Below, in pieces: positions 54,567 through 63,120 of a stretch of DNA of 63,120 nucleotides. The notes beneath the pieces are model-generated. The model ran no database searches and was not told the DNA's origin. It saw nothing but the letters and a program-made list of their open reading frames with translations. Position 1 is the stretch's first letter, and each line of letters opens with the position of its first letter. The DNA is taken from NCBI GenBank assembly GCA_947385875.1, contig CANDMV010000005.1:1-63120 (forward strand). Direction: 5' to 3'. This DNA comes from an uncultured Eubacterium sp. (GTDB lineage Bacteria > Bacillota > Clostridia > Lachnospirales > Lachnospiraceae). Position numbers and translations under genes: made by a program.

Positions 54567-56039
54567 ATGAGTAGTCAAACAAATGCAGGTGGAGTTCACC
54601 GCGCAAAAATATGGCAGATCGCAGGATTTGCTTTTAATAATACAGCTACAAATATGTATATGTTTATGATGAACTTTATATCTTATTTTATGGTCGGCGC
54701 ACTGGGAGTCGGCGTTGTGCTGGCAACCACGTTTGTTACAGTTATGAGAGTCTGGGATGGTGTGTCGGATCCTTTTGTAGGCTACATGGTAGATAAGACA
54801 AATGGCAGATTTGGCAAAAACCGTCCGTTTATGCTGATTGGAAATCTTATTTTAATGCTTTCTACTTTCATTATGTTCCATTTCAGCCAGAAGATGCCGA
54901 TGGCGATCCGGTTTGTCTTTTTCGTAATTATATATATGATTTATGTTGTCGGATATACATTTCAATGCGTAGTTACAAAATCTGCTCAGTCGTGTCTGAC
55001 AAATGATCCAAAACAAAGACCGTTATTTACAATCTTTGATGGTATCTATAATACACTTGTTTTTACACTGCTTCCAATGTTTTTTACCGGTTATCTGCTG
55101 AAAAAGCATGGGGACTTTACGATGGATTATTTTCATGATGCATGGATGATGGTTGCACCGGTTGCTTTTGGGCTGACATGCATTGCGATCTTTTGTATTT
55201 CATCCAAGGACCGGCCGGAATATTTTGGTACCGGCAAGGCGGTAAAGGTAGGACTGAAGGATTACTGGGAAGTATTGAAAGGAAACCGGGCAATCCAGAT
55301 GCTGGTAGTATCTGCGGGTACGGATAAGCTGGCTCTGACGACTCAGGGCAATGCGACGGTGAGTGTGATTGTCTATGCGATTATCTGTGGAAACGCGGCG
55401 CTGCAGGGTGCGGTATCGGCTTATACAAGTATTCCTACGATGCTGTTTCTGATGTTTGGCGCCGGTGTCATCGCTACGAGGCTGGGACAGAAGAAGGCGA
55501 TGATGTTTGGTACATATGGCTCTTTAGTCTGCTGTGTGCTTTCTGTAATCCTGTTTTATGTGGCAGACCCGTCTACGCTGTCTTTGCCGGGTATTGAAGG
55601 ATTTTCAGGGCTGAATTTCTTTACGGTGGCTTTTGTGGTTCTCTGGCTTGGATTTAAAGGCTTCAGCGGCATTTCAGGAAATATCGTAATCCCGATGACT
55701 GCTGACTGTGCGGATTATGAGGTTGCCCGTTCCGGCAAATATGTGCCGGGGCTGATGGGTACACTGTTCAGCTTTGTAGATAAGATGATTTCTTCACTTG
55801 GTTCTACGATTGTAGGCCTGATGTGTGCAGCGATTGGATTCAAGGATGCGCTGCCGGGCCCGAATACACCGCTGACTCCGGAATTAAAGTTTATCGGCGT
55901 GTTCTGTCTGTACGGTCTTGTCATTATAGGTCTGGTTTGTAATATCATTGCCATGCATTTCTATCCGCTGACGAAGGAAAAGATGGAAGAGATTCAGGAT
56001 GAAATTGCAAGGATTAAAGCAAAAGGGGCGGCAGCCTGA
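54567..56039 (+). CDS. GPH-family glycoside:cation symporter
   Basis: A 490-aa, 12-helix transporter of the glycoside-pentoside-hexuronide family. The diagnostic DGVSDPFVGYMVDKTNGRFG and KNRPFMLIGN lie near 65-95. AGGAGG precedes the ATG, 27 bp after the HAD gene. It imports a glycoside or oligosaccharide with a cation, feeding the GH3 enzyme. Confidence 0.93.
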   Translation: MSSQTNAGGVHRAKIWQIAGFAFNNTATNMYMFMMNFISYFMVGALGVGVVLATTFVTVMRVWDGVSDPFVGYMVDKTNGRFGKNRPFMLIGNLILMLSTFIMFHFSQKMPMAIRFVFFVIIYMIYVVGYTFQCVVTKSAQSCLTNDPKQRPLFTIFDGIYNTLVFTLLPMFFTGYLLKKHGDFTMDYFHDAWMMVAPVAFGLTCIAIFCISSKDRPEYFGTGKAVKVGLKDYWEVLKGNRAIQMLVVSAGTDKLALTTQGNATVSVIVYAIICGNAALQGAVSAYTSIPTMLFLMFGAGVIATRLGQKKAMMFGTYGSLVCCVLSVILFYVADPSTLSLPGIEGFSGLNFFTVAFVVLWLGFKGFSGISGNIVIPMTADCADYEVARSGKYVPGLMGTLFSFVDKMISSLGSTIVGLMCAAIGFKDALPGPNTPLTPELKFIGVFCLYGLVIIGLVCNIIAMHFYPLTKEKMEEIQDEIARIKAKGAAA

Positions 56040-56107
56040 TGATATATGCTCTTAACTGAAAAAATCTGGCGCAAGACGGATGCATAATCTGGCGGATATA
56101 AGCACAC

Positions 56108-56214
56108 AGGCGCAGTTATACCCGCGAACGAAAAAGTTTTCTGAATTCATTAGCGTTCGCGGGCATATATGGGCAATAGTTTTGACAAGCCATATTCGTT
56201 CGCAAGTATAATAT
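56108..56214. repeat. Palindromic repeat family 2, longest copy d
   Basis: TATACCCGCGAACGAAAAAG then TAGCGTTCGCGGGCATATA and, further on, ATTCGTTCGCAAGTATAATA. Two hairpin units in tandem; copy b matches over both. Confidence 0.85.
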
Positions 56215-56245
56215 CGAAACAAATAAGAAAGGCGGAACAACAGAT

Positions 56246-56605
56246 ATGAAACACAGAGATCAGGAACTGGCGGATCCAAAAGAATTGATCGCACTGGAGC
56301 AGGAGCTTGCGGATTTAAAAGAACAGTATGGTATCAAGGATAAGCCGAAATGGTGGGTAAAAATCGGAGACTGGCTGGTGCAGCGTCAGGGCGGGCCGAG
56401 AACAGTGGAGCGCAGGAAATATATCAGGCTGGCGCTGTGCTGCGGCTGGTTTTGCGGAGCGCATAGGTTTTATGCCGGCCAGAAAATTCTGGGTGTATTA
56501 TATCTGCTGTTTAGCTGGACAGGGATTCCTTTTGCTATGACACTGATTGATTTGATGATCGTGCTGCCGATGAAGCCGGATGAAGAAGGTATGATTCAGA
56601 TTTAA
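56246..56605 (+). CDS. TM2-domain protein
   Basis: A 119-aa protein. The N-terminal coiled coil (1-30) and basic linker are followed by a TM2 domain with two helices: CCGWFCGAHRFYAGQKILGV and a second helix before LIDLMIVLPM. GGCGGAAC lies upstream. Small TM2 proteins have no settled role. It sits within the GPH-GH3 run. Confidence 0.88.
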   Translation: MKHRDQELADPKELIALEQELADLKEQYGIKDKPKWWVKIGDWLVQRQGGPRTVERRKYIRLALCCGWFCGAHRFYAGQKILGVLYLLFSWTGIPFAMTLIDLMIVLPMKPDEEGMIQI

Positions 56606-56684
56606 AAATGCAGTTATGGGGTATGGAAACATAAGAATGTAGCAGTAATGTAATATTTGGAATGAGATTTAAGGAGAAGTGAGT

Positions 56685-58424
56685 ATGGTAAATTTAAGAG
56701 AAAAACCGTTTTGTTTAAATGATGAAGCATTAGAGTGGGTAGAATCTACAATCAAATCGATGAGTCTGGATGAAAAAGTAGGACAGCTGTTTGTGCAGAT
56801 GAGAAAGAGTCTGGATGAGCAGGTAATCAAAGATACGTTATCCAATTACCATCAGGGCGGACTGCGCTGGCAGGGCGGCAATAAGGAGCAGGTTTATAAT
56901 CAGAGCAGGGCATATCAGGAAAACTCTAAGATTCCTCTTCTGATTGCAGCGAACTGTGATAACGGAGGCGACGGGTGTCTGCCGGCGGAAGGAACGTTTG
57001 TGGCTACAGCGGCACAGGCGGCAGCAGGAGAAGGCACGCAGACTGCGTACGATATGGGATATGTAGCAGGCAGAGAAGCATCCGCAGTAGGTGTAAACTG
57101 GATGTTCAATCCGTGTGCTGACATCTATATGAACTGGCGTAATACGATCGTCAATACCCGTTCGTTTGGAGATCATGCTGACCGTGTCATTGAAAATATC
57201 CGTGCGTTTATCAATGGCATTCATCAGAGCAATGTCGCGTGCTGCTGCAAGCATTTTCCGGGCGACGGCGTGGAAGAGCGTGACCAGCATCTGGTGCTGG
57301 GCGTGAATGATTTGAGCGTTGAGGAATGGGATGCATCCTTCCGCAGAGTGTATCAGACTATGATCGATGAGGGATTGGAGAGCATTATGGTAGGGCATAT
57401 TGCGCTGCCTGAAATGAGCCGGAAGCTTCGGCCGGGCATCAAGGATGAAGAAATCATGCCGGCTACCTTAGCACCGGAGCTGCTTACAGACCTGCTGCGC
57501 GGTGAGATGGGATTTAACGGAGTAGTTATTACAGACGCTTCTCATATGGCGGGAATTGCCTGCATGGAGCGCCGGGAGGTTGCTGTGCCAAAGGCGATTG
57601 CCAGCGGCTGCGACATGTTCCTGTTCAGCAATGATATGGAGGAAGATTTTCAGTATATGAAGGCCGGTGTAGAAAGCGGCGTTATTACATCACAGCGGCT
57701 TGACGACGCACTTCATAGAATACTGGGCCTGAAAGCAAAGCTCGGCCTTTACAAAAAAGAGAACGTGCTTGCCGCGCCGCAAGTTAAGGATCAGGTCATA
57801 GGATGCGAGGAGCACATTCAGTTTGCCAGACAGGCAGCAGACAGATGTATTACTCTGGTAAAGGATACAAAGCATGACCTGCCGATTCGCCCGGATGAGA
57901 AAAAACGGGCAAGACTGGTATTTGTACAGTCAACGCCTACTTCCAGGGGATATCAGGGAGATCCGGTCAAGCAGGTAGTCATCGAGGAGCTGGAGCGTGC
58001 CGGATTTTCCGTGGATGTGGCGCCGAATTTCCATGATCTGGAGGCAGAGGAAGGGCCAAAGCCGGAGCATATGTTACGGATGATGGAATGCGGTTCCATG
58101 AAAGATTTTGCAGCTGCTTATGATGTGGTATTTTTAGTGATTCATGTCAAAGGGTATGCACAGGAGAATAATGTGCGTCTGCGCTGGAGCTGCAACCATT
58201 CGAGCGAGCTGCCTTGGTATCTGACAGAGGTTCCTACGGTGGGAATCAGCCTCAACTATACGAATCATCTTATTGATGTGCCGCAGGTGCATACATTTGT
58301 GAATGCGTATGGGAATACTCGTACTTGTATTCGTACAGCGATAGAAAAAATCTGCGGTAAGAGTGAGTTTAAGGGGACGGCAAGTGATACGGTATTCTGT
58401 GGAAAGTGGGATACCAGATTATAG
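56685..58424 (+). CDS. GH3 glycosidase (beta-N-acetylhexosaminidase-like)
   Basis: A 579-aa single-barrel GH3 enzyme plus C-terminal domain. The KHFPGDGVEERDQH loop near 187-200 matches the NagZ-type KHFPGHGxxxxDxH, with Asp in place of the usual first His of the loop. The nucleophile-region Asp is in GVVITDASHMAG near 283. No signal peptide, so it is cytoplasmic. AAGGAG is 8 bp before ATG 56685. It probably cleaves the glycoside imported by the GPH transporter; hexosaminidase specificity is family inference and the altered loop could change it. Confidence 0.85.
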   Translation: MVNLREKPFCLNDEALEWVESTIKSMSLDEKVGQLFVQMRKSLDEQVIKDTLSNYHQGGLRWQGGNKEQVYNQSRAYQENSKIPLLIAANCDNGGDGCLPAEGTFVATAAQAAAGEGTQTAYDMGYVAGREASAVGVNWMFNPCADIYMNWRNTIVNTRSFGDHADRVIENIRAFINGIHQSNVACCCKHFPGDGVEERDQHLVLGVNDLSVEEWDASFRRVYQTMIDEGLESIMVGHIALPEMSRKLRPGIKDEEIMPATLAPELLTDLLRGEMGFNGVVITDASHMAGIACMERREVAVPKAIASGCDMFLFSNDMEEDFQYMKAGVESGVITSQRLDDALHRILGLKAKLGLYKKENVLAAPQVKDQVIGCEEHIQFARQAADRCITLVKDTKHDLPIRPDEKKRARLVFVQSTPTSRGYQGDPVKQVVIEELERAGFSVDVAPNFHDLEAEEGPKPEHMLRMMECGSMKDFAAAYDVVFLVIHVKGYAQENNVRLRWSCNHSSELPWYLTEVPTVGISLNYTNHLIDVPQVHTFVNAYGNTRTCIRTAIEKICGKSEFKGTASDTVFCGKWDTRL

Positions 58425-58626
58425 ACTAGCTTGTGCTGTGCATACTTTTGTATGTATGAGCCCGCGCTGACTAAAAATATAATTGTGGCACAGTACATCT
58501 GGTATGGATGTATTGTGCTGCATTTTTTATTTATATATAGAAAATTCACGAAGCGTGCTGACATTTCGTACCACCAAAAGCGCTGTTTGTGCCAGTGTAC
58601 TTTTTTAAAAACCTGAATTTGGTAAA

Positions 58627-61600
58627 ATGATATATGATTACTGCGGAAAAAAAGCGGTGGTAAAGCTGGAGGTGGCAGCGATCATGGCGGTCGTGATGGC
58701 GTGCAGCACAGCCATAGCCCCATGCAGGCCGACGCTGACTGCGAAAGCGGCTTCACAAAAGCAGGTAAAGCTAAATGTCAAGTCCAAAACGCTAAAAGAA
58801 GGACAAACGGGCTACAAACTCAAGCTTGTAAACAATGCTAGAGGGTGGAAGATCAAAAAAGTGTCAACGACAAACGAAGAAGTCTGCAAGCCGTATAGCA
58901 GGAAGAAGACGTACGTGCTGCTGAAAGCAAAAGGCGAGGGCACCGCAAAGATTAAGGTGAAGGCTGTGCGCATAATTCTCAAAGATGGGAAGAAAGCAAC
59001 AAAAAGCAAACAGCTGTCATGCAAAGTGCGTGTGAAAGCAGATACCTCAAAAACCCCGGACACAGAGCCGGCACTCAGCAAAGATGTAACGGCATCCAGT
59101 CAGGAGCAGCTTGAGGCGGCGCTGAAAAGTACTTATACAGAAACGCTTCGTTTCCAGACGGATGCAGAGGGTACATTTACAATCCCTAAGGCGGATTATA
59201 AGGGGATAGAACTGATCGTGGATGCACCGAATGTAGATGTGGTAAACAATGGTACATTTAAATCTATTTCCGTACAGGCGATTAAGGACAGCGCGTGGCA
59301 GGAAAACGCAGTCGGAAATATCCTGAAAATATTTGCGAAGGCAGCGCGGATCATCGTACAGCCGGAGGCAGATGTCAGCAGTATTACGTTCGCGCAGGCA
59401 GGCGCAAATGTCACACTGGAGGTAAATGGAAAAGTAAAAGACGTTTCCTTTGAGGCACCGGATGCAAGCGCAAAGGTCTCGGCTGCACAGGGAAGTACCA
59501 TTGAGAATATGTCTGTTGCGCAGGCAGCGCAGCGTGTCAAGGTGGACATGGACGTAAACGGCAGTATTGGAAATGTGAAGCTGGCCGCGCCGCAGTCGGA
59601 TCTAAACGTGGCAGTTGCAGATGAGGGGACGGTCGGCAGAGTGGCACTGGATGCAGCGGCGGACAGCGCCAAGGTCGGATTAGATGTAAAAGGTACAGTA
59701 TCAGACGTGGCTCTGGATGCCGAGAAAGCGGATGTAAAAGTGGCAGTTAACGACAATGGAAAGGTAAGCAGCGTTACCATTTCAAAGGAGATGGCCGTAG
59801 CGGTATCCGGTACTGCAAAAGCTGCTATAGCAGTGAAGGTATCCGCAGAGGCTACGGTCAGCGCATCTACGGATGTGGAACTGGAGAGCAGCGTAAGCCT
59901 GAACCTGATTCTGGAAAAAGGTGCAGAGGGCAGCTCCATTAAGGTCTCCGGTAATACTGCCAAAGTCGGTATCAAGATACAAAATAACACGGAGAGTAGT
60001 ATATCTGTCACTACGCCAAACGGAAAATACACAGTATCAAAAACAGTAATCGGGATCTCACAGTCAATGCGCCTTCTGCATCCGGCAGTCCATCGTTCGG
60101 CGGTTCGTCATCTGGCGGTTCATCGTCTGGCAGCTCATCATCCGATGGTTCATCATCCGGCGGTTCGTCGTCTGGCGGTTCGTCATCCGGCGGTTCGTCA
60201 TCCGGCGGTTCCGGGACAGAGGATGATAAGACGAATACAGATATAAAAGGAATTACAGCGGATCAACAGTACTTGACTATGAACGTAGGAGAGGAAATAG
60301 AAGTAAACTTTTCAGCGGATCCAGGAAAGATTGAAAACATTCAATGGAATAGTTTTTACGGGTATGAAGGCGGCTATAAGTTTGAGTATCTGCCTTTTTA
60401 TAAAAATGGGAGTATCGGAGGCCTGAAGATTAAAGCGGTGAAGCCGGGAATTGGTTATGCCTTTATATTTGGTAATGTAGTAGGCAGTGAAGAGGACAGT
60501 CCGGTTATTTATCCAAATCAGACGAAAGCGGTAGTGGTAAGGGTGCTTGGAGACGAGGTAAAAGAGACGCCTTCTGCTACAATCAAGCTGACCGCAGATG
60601 CGGCAACGGTTGAAAAAGGGGAGAAAATAAATATATCAGCCCAAATCGATAATGCTCCGGAAGGAGCGGAAATTGAGACCGTACAGTTTTGGAATGCCCG
60701 CAATGCAAATCGGCCTACGGAGGTCTTAATGTTTGAGAAAACCTCGGATATGGCTAGAACTATGACAGGCATGGCTATGGGCAAGGATGAAGTTGTAGCG
60801 TTTGCAGTGGTTAAGCTGCCGGACGGCAGTAAGGAGCAGATTGTATCCGATGTAATGGAAATAGAGGTTACCGATTCCTCGCCGGACCCGGCTCCTGAAG
60901 ACACACGGTTTGCGACGTATGTATCCATTAACCCTACTCAGCATCTCCTTCAGGTAGGAGACGAGGGCCGGCTGAAGATCGAGCTTGGCGAGGTACATGC
61001 AAACACCGCGAGAATTTTGAAAGTAAAATGGTCTTCCAACGATCAAGGAGTTGTAACAGTCGGAAAAGAAGAAACAAAATACACCGCTGAGAATACTGTT
61101 ACTGCTGTAGGGATTGGTAGTACAAGCGTAAGAATGCAAGTGACATTTGCGACAGCGGCAGGTACATTTGTCAAAGAAGCAGATATTAACCTGACGGTTG
61201 AAGCTGTGCCGTCAGTGCCGAAGCTTACGATTGCTTCTCAGGTCCGCGAAATTACAAGAAGTGCGATTGCAGAATATGAGCATGAGGGAATCGGCTATAC
61301 ACAGGAAGATGAGAATAAAATGGCAGTCGAATTTTTGAGTGAAAATTTTACTCTAGAAGCAGAAGAAAGTACTGTTCAATTTTTTGATTATTCGATAGAC
61401 GGATGGGAGGATAATAGTTTTAATATTCCAGGGCTGAAGAACGTAAATCTGAAAAATAATAATTATGGATTTGTCATACAAGACAGTATGCAGAGCGGGA
61501 CAGTTCAGATACCGATTAGATTCTTGGTGAAGAGAGAGGGAGTATCAAGTAAGGACATATATGATGCAACTATAAATGCAACCTTCACAAAAACAAATGA

Positions 61601-61658
61601 TAATAAATGGGAAGTTGTGTGTGAAGTTACAGATATTCAAGCAAACAGACCCCAATAA
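58627..61658 (+). pseudogene. Large Ig-like surface protein, split by a frameshift
   Basis: Two frames make one ~1010-aa secreted protein. Part 1 (58627-60040) has a signal peptide ending near TLTAKAA, a Lys-rich Ig-like domain, then a long Val/Ala/Asp beta-solenoid-like region (about 195-460). Part 2, in the next frame, continues NSNRDLTVNAPSASGS, a Ser/Gly linker, ITADQQYLTMNVGEEIEVNF and at least two Big-type Ig domains to 61658. Adding one A to AAAAA (60039-60043) joins them. Read in frame 1 the linker becomes an implausible His/Pro/Ala/Val repeat, confirming the shift. No LPxTG motif. Confidence 0.85.
60105..60209. repeat. 15-bp Ser/Gly minisatellite
   Basis: Seven units of TC(G/A)TC(A/G)TC(T/C)GGCGGT-type sequence encode SSSGG in the restored frame, forming the flexible linker of the surface protein. 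The last two units are identical. Confidence 0.9.
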
Positions 61659-61739
61659 TCTCTCAGACAGTCTGGCAGGCATTTTGCCTGTCGGAGGAAA
61701 CGTATCAGTCCGTTACAGTTTGGCCCAGTACTTTGCATT

Positions 61740-61770
61740 GTTACAGTGAAGCCGAAGGCTGAACTGTAAC
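61740..61770. repeat. Family-3-type hairpin
   Basis: GTTACAGTGAAGCC..GGCTGAACTGTAAC folds on itself. The same core occurs near 35776 and 42468. The rest of 61659-61946 has no gene. Confidence 0.7.
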
Positions 61771-61946
61771 ATCATGCCTGACCTGATGCCTGCGGCTTAT
61801 TGACATTCTGAAAAAGCTGCTCTGCCAAAATGAAATGTTTCATTAGGAGTGATAACGATATTTGAATTGATATTTGAGCCTGATTGTTTTAAAATAGAAT
61901 TGTTAGAAAATGCCAAATGCAGGATATCAGGAAAGGATGAGTGAGA

Positions 61947-62744
61947 ATGAATAAAAAAGTCGGAGTCAGCCAGGAAGAGAAGAACCTTGCTTACTATAAA
62001 TATTTTGAGCAGGATATGGCTGCGATCCCGGAAGAAAAGCTGAAATATTTAGAACAGGGAGCAAATGCAGGGCTTCCCGGACTGCCGATTGAACATAGGA
62101 ATCTTTTTTTGGCTGGAAAGGATTCTGATTACTGCCAGATCGGGTTTGGCATTATGGAAGACGGAACAGGATATGTATGCAATTCTACATATATGCCGCA
62201 TGTCACAGGCGAGATGCTGGACTGGTGGTTCCCGTGGCATAGCGTAGGCTCTGACCTCCGCTACAAAATCTGGGATCCGCAGGAACATTATTTCGCGCGG
62301 GCTGACAGGGCGGATTATGTATGTGATCCGAATGTACCTATGAATCAGAAGACATGGGGTGTCAATCACATAGTTCTGGAAGATGTCGGAGGCGGCCCTG
62401 ATTTGTTAAAATTATGCTTTAAGAGGCCGTCTGATTTTGGATATGATGAGTCTTTGATTGGGACGGATGCCTGCCAGTCTCTGGTATGCGCCATCGGCGA
62501 AGGAAACTGTGCGGCAGCGATGACTCATAAATGGGCTTCATATGAGGATGGCGTTTTATTCAGTTCGCGTTTCTGGATTGGATTTCGTATGGAAGAGAAC
62601 GGAAATATCGTAAAAGGGCTTCCAGACGGAGTAAGGCTTCCAGAAGAAGTCACAAAAGGACTGTTTGCTCATAATATTAAGGAGTTTTCAAATCTGGCGG
62701 CAATTCTGCCGGATGTGTATAGGGAAAATAAAGATTTATTTTAG
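61947..62744 (+). CDS. DAPG/phloretin hydrolase-family protein (PhlG-like)
   Basis: A 265-aa protein of the diacetylphloroglucinol/phloretin hydrolase family, matching the usual 270-300 aa length. Recognisable blocks: PHVTGEMLDWWFPWHS near 90-105, LRYKIWDPQEHY, VNHIVLEDVGG near 150, and HNIKEFSNLAAILP near 240, whose His and Glu residues form the zinc site. The family cleaves C-C bonds beside a phloroglucinol ring, for example phloretin to phloroglucinol and phloretic acid in Eubacterium ramulus. AAAGGA lies 9 bp before ATG 61947. Monocistronic with its own terminator. Substrate unproven. Confidence 0.88.
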   Translation: MNKKVGVSQEEKNLAYYKYFEQDMAAIPEEKLKYLEQGANAGLPGLPIEHRNLFLAGKDSDYCQIGFGIMEDGTGYVCNSTYMPHVTGEMLDWWFPWHSVGSDLRYKIWDPQEHYFARADRADYVCDPNVPMNQKTWGVNHIVLEDVGGGPDLLKLCFKRPSDFGYDESLIGTDACQSLVCAIGEGNCAAAMTHKWASYEDGVLFSSRFWIGFRMEENGNIVKGLPDGVRLPEEVTKGLFAHNIKEFSNLAAILPDVYRENKDLF

Positions 62745-62754
62745 AGATGAAATA

Positions 62755-62782
62755 AGCAGCCTGGGCAACCAGGCTGCTTTTT
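62755..62782 (+). terminator. Terminator of the phloretin-hydrolase-like gene
   Basis: Stem AGCAGCCTGG (62755-62764) and CCAGGCTGCT (62769-62778) is followed by TTTT. Confidence 0.93.
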
Positions 62783-62794
62783 CATGTGTAGTCA

Positions 62795-62870
62795 GTCTGA
62801 AAAATCATTCGCACGATCTGAACTCCCCCGCTTTGTACCCGCAAGGCATAATACGGATCATTCTTTATGA
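62795..62870. repeat. MITE family 1 fragment (left part, diverged)
   Basis: TGAAAAATCATTCGCACGAT then TGAACTCCCCCGCTTTG resembles the left 45 bp of the MITE, followed by a decayed middle. Confidence 0.6.
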
Positions 62871-62984
62871 CGTTCTGGAAATAAATGAAACAAGCAGCCA
62901 TGGAATCCTAAGATTTTACTTGGAGCGGCAGCAGAGCTGTTTTTATTTTGCAATAAAGGTCGATAGAACTTGCAAAATAAAGGC

Positions 62985-63120
62985 TGAACCGTAGTAACAG
63001 TTCAGATACGGTGTTACATTATGGATACCCGGACGCCGGGGGGGGGGGGGTTTTCCGGCATGCGGGGGGGTTTTGAATAAAAGAATAATAACAAAACAAT
63101 AATTTTTTTTTCTGGGGGAG
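62985..63120. other. Contig end: repeat copy then poly-G/low-quality sequence
   Basis: 62985-63037 repeats the interior of the 260-bp element (GGATACCCGGACGCCGG). From 63038 there are 13 consecutive G, then a second G-run (63063-63070) and A/T-runs, unlike any other DNA in the window. It is probably an assembly break at a repeat followed by two-colour-chemistry poly-G artefact. Confidence 0.85.

Noticed and set aside
59196..60032. Long minus-strand open frame opposite the surface protein
   Set aside because: It mirrors the low-complexity Val/Ala/Asp coding of the plus strand and has no ribosome site or recognisable domain.

Overview
The window looks like one whole contig from a low-to-moderate GC, Gram-positive, spore-former-type anaerobe. 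Strong AGGAGG ribosome sites, a CIRCE-controlled clpB, PadR-DUF2812 and LysR-OYE-OFA transporter modules, secreted GH26 and GH3 enzymes and a phloretin-hydrolase-type protein together suggest a gut Lachnospiraceae/Clostridia member. This is inferred from gene families only; there is no rRNA or tRNA in the window. Both ends carry technical artefacts: an exact Illumina adapter at 18-50 and poly-G/low-complexity sequence after 63037.

Layout. 518-12073 is an all-plus cluster: three dynamin-like GTPases, a LytTR regulator, three small uncharacterised proteins, a 1110-aa HerA/DUF87-type ATPase with Ser/Thr-rich inserts, and a small protein. It is the best candidate here for an undescribed system. 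12336-13728 holds an XRE/DUF3796 pair with a clear operator and a frameshifted GNAT gene. 13892-18257 is LysR, a BaiH-like Fe-S flavin ene-reductase and an OFA-type transporter. 18857-24297 is a Gabija-like pair (OLD nuclease GajA plus UvrD-like helicase GajB) followed by a DUF1016/YhcG nuclease; the block lies between two copies of one palindromic repeat. 24926-27168 is a TetR-MFS efflux module. 27568-28908 has a zinc macrodomain protein and gene debris.

28909-35459 contains an ABC exporter, glycerate kinase, a PPC/DUF296 protein and a two-component system. 36405-42011 is a chemoreceptor next to a secreted GH26 mannanase; the receptor ectodomain shares a carbohydrate-module-like motif with the enzyme. 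42597-44324 is phosphoglucomutase/phosphomannomutase. 44609-46047 is a graveyard: a broken Uma2 nuclease, a zinc-ribbon piece and a tyrosine-recombinase tail. 46250-50166 has CIRCE-clpB and a polysaccharide deacetylase. 50547-53553 has DUF2812, PadR and AraC genes. 53701-58424 is a HAD phosphatase, a GPH sugar symporter, a TM2 protein and a GH3 enzyme, divergent from araC and probably controlled by it. 58627-61658 is a ~1010-residue surface protein split by one frameshift. 61947-62744 is a DAPG/phloretin hydrolase homologue.

Intergenic DNA is unusually rich in palindromic repeats: a 170-184 bp MITE (three full copies and several fragments), a second hairpin family (four copies), a third family linked to GTGAAAAGTAAC tails, a 260-bp element with 16-bp perfect inverted ends, and several tandem arrays. 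Three genes carry an apparent single-base deletion in a short homopolymer, which needs checking against reads before they are called pseudogenes.
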